DNA of 6,522 nt from 3107 sp965216225 (GTDB lineage: Bacteria; Pseudomonadota; Alphaproteobacteria; Rhodobacterales; Rhodobacteraceae): assembly GCA_965216225.1 (NCBI GenBank), contig CBDCFF010000001.1, positions 1 to 6,522 of the forward strand. Direction: 5' to 3'. Within the stretch, counting starts at the first letter, position 1; the number at the start of each line of letters is the position of its first letter. A model generated the notes under the pieces. It did no database searches. It was not told where the DNA came from and was given only the letters and a program-made list of their open reading frames with translations. The translations under genes and the position numbers were made by a program. Shown here piece by piece: positions 5,893 through 6,522 of this stretch.

Positions 5893-6319
5893 CGCCGGAA
5901 CCCGCACAAACCGGGCGCATCGCACGCGCCCTTGACAGGTTGCCTTGCGTGGCGGCTGATTGTAACGGGGGGACGGGGTGAAAATCCATCGCGTTCCGGC
6001 TTGGCGGAACCGGCGGGTAAGGATCGGAAGGTATCCGATGAAACATCAGCAGATCGCATACAGGGCGCACAGGCGCCTTATCGCCATGGCAGGCGTCTTG
6101 CGAAAGCGGCGGCTGGAAAAGGCTGTCTCACAGGGACGCCACATGTCTGGCGGCCTCCTGGGACAACAACAGGACAGAGTTCTGCCATGAACGTCCGAAC
6201 ACCGCCTGTTGCAGGTATTGCAAGAAAGAGAACGCGGGATGGTATCCCGCCGGGAACGCCGGCTATGCAAGTTGCGTCAGTTGTTCTAACGGTGACAGGG
6301 ATTCGGGGATAACGTTCAA
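5893..6319. other. Gene-poor stretch with small hairpins
   Basis: No convincing protein-coding gene was found in this stretch on either strand. It contains two neighbouring perfect hairpins, at 5993-6010 (6-bp stem GTTCCG/CGGAAC, 6-nt loop) and 6023-6039 (6-bp stem ATCGGA/TCCGAT, 5-nt loop), and a TTGACA at 5932-5937 on the plus strand without a good -10 partner. Two short plus-strand frames (6038-6190 and 6187-6312) are linked by an ATGA overlap, but neither resembles a known protein. No tRNA or familiar riboswitch consensus was recognised. It may be decayed sequence related to the duplication on its right. Confidence 0.4.
6234..6250 (-). terminator. Possible intrinsic terminator for the truncated duplicate
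   Basis: A perfect 7-bp stem (GCGGGAT/ATCCCGC) with a 3-nt loop, followed on the minus strand by the T-rich stretch GTTCTCTTTCTTG (7 of 13 are T past the stem). It lies about 70 nt beyond the stop of the minus-strand fragment at 6320. The interrupted T tract makes it a weak candidate. No T tract follows on the plus strand. Confidence 0.35.
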
Positions 6320-6522
6320 TCAACACACAATCAACACAGGGAAAACTGCGCCGACGAACACATGCGCAACTGACCGGCGCCCGGCCAGAGGCCAGAGCCT
6401 TCGCGCCCGCCCATTGCCCGGTCGCCATCGGGCGGATTCATTCCTGTCTGTCGGCACAGGCGCGGCATCGCCGAAAGACACGATCCCCCCGCGCCGCTGC
6501 GCATCGGGCGCAGCGCGCCAAA
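6320..6522 (-). pseudogene. Truncated, diverged duplicate of the M48-like gene (runs off the window)
   Basis: The open minus-strand frame enters from beyond the window and ends at TGA 6320-6322, giving 66 visible residues. The first 28 or so (WRAAPDAQRRG, then IVSFGDA and TDRNE) correspond to residues 16-43 of the 337-aa protein at 4811-5824, with two Leu-to-Pro and two Glu/Val-to-Gly changes in what should be a folded strand region. Past this point the residues no longer align well, and the frame stops without a membrane segment or M48-like domain. I infer a duplication remnant under decay. A short functional protein cannot be excluded because the start lies outside the window. Confidence 0.6.
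6432..6522 (-). repeat. Direct repeat copy B, at the window edge
   Basis: Ungapped match to 5691-5781, 79 of 91 bases identical, same orientation. It is cut by the end of the window, so the true repeat is probably longer on this side. Confidence 0.9.

Noticed and set aside
5932..6060. A riboswitch in the G-rich, hairpin-containing stretch
   Set aside because: I compared it by eye with cobalamin and SAM-II consensus elements and found no match; there is also no well-supported gene downstream on the plus strand.
5825..6070. N-terminal extension of the M48-like protein to a start at 6070
   Set aside because: The extra residues are Pro/Arg-rich without family character, and a plausible promoter lies at 5864-5892, inside the extension.

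Overview
The window looks like chromosome from a high-GC alphaproteobacterium, most likely of the Rhodobacteraceae (Paracoccus/Rhodobacter/Roseobacter type). This rests on GC-rich codon use, the compact cdd-deoA-deoB-upp order, and protein texture; I could not run a search, so the assignment is inference.

Left part (1-1182). The window opens with the first 45 codons of a minus-strand gene, recognisable as the N-terminus of a maeB-type malic enzyme. About 54 bp upstream of its start lies an insertion sequence of the IS5 family (IS427-like), about 850 bp (190-1040), with perfect 17-bp terminal inverted repeats. Its DDE transposase is recognisable but scattered over three frames, so it is decayed. 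The element sits in what was a ~195-bp divergent intergenic region between maeB and cdd. A perfect 7-bp-arm palindrome between the element and maeB is a candidate operator.

Middle part (1183-4769). Four co-directional, tightly packed plus-strand genes form a pyrimidine (deoxy)nucleoside salvage operon: cdd (cytidine deaminase), deoA (thymidine phosphorylase), deoB (phosphopentomutase) and upp (uracil phosphoribosyltransferase). Gaps are 6 nt, a 4-nt ATGA overlap, and 24 nt. Together they deaminate (deoxy)cytidine, split deoxyuridine/thymidine into base and deoxyribose-1-phosphate, isomerise the sugar phosphate toward central metabolism, and recapture uracil as UMP. All four appear intact, with catalytic motifs in place.

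Right part (4770-6522). A convergent minus-strand gene (4811-5824) encodes a 337-aa protein with a cytosolic N-terminal domain, one membrane segment and a C-terminal domain resembling an M48 metalloprotease fold that lacks the HExxH histidines. It has a plausible promoter at 5864-5892. Upstream is a gene-poor stretch with several small hairpins. The last 91 bases are an ungapped direct repeat (79/91 identical) of codons 15-45 of this same gene; they lie in a minus-strand frame that stops early and look like a truncated, decaying duplicate entering from beyond the window edge.

Nothing in the window amounts to a new defence, toxin or biosynthetic system. The points worth checking are the duplicated gene fragment, the apparently dead M48-like protein, and the IS sitting in the maeB/cdd control region.
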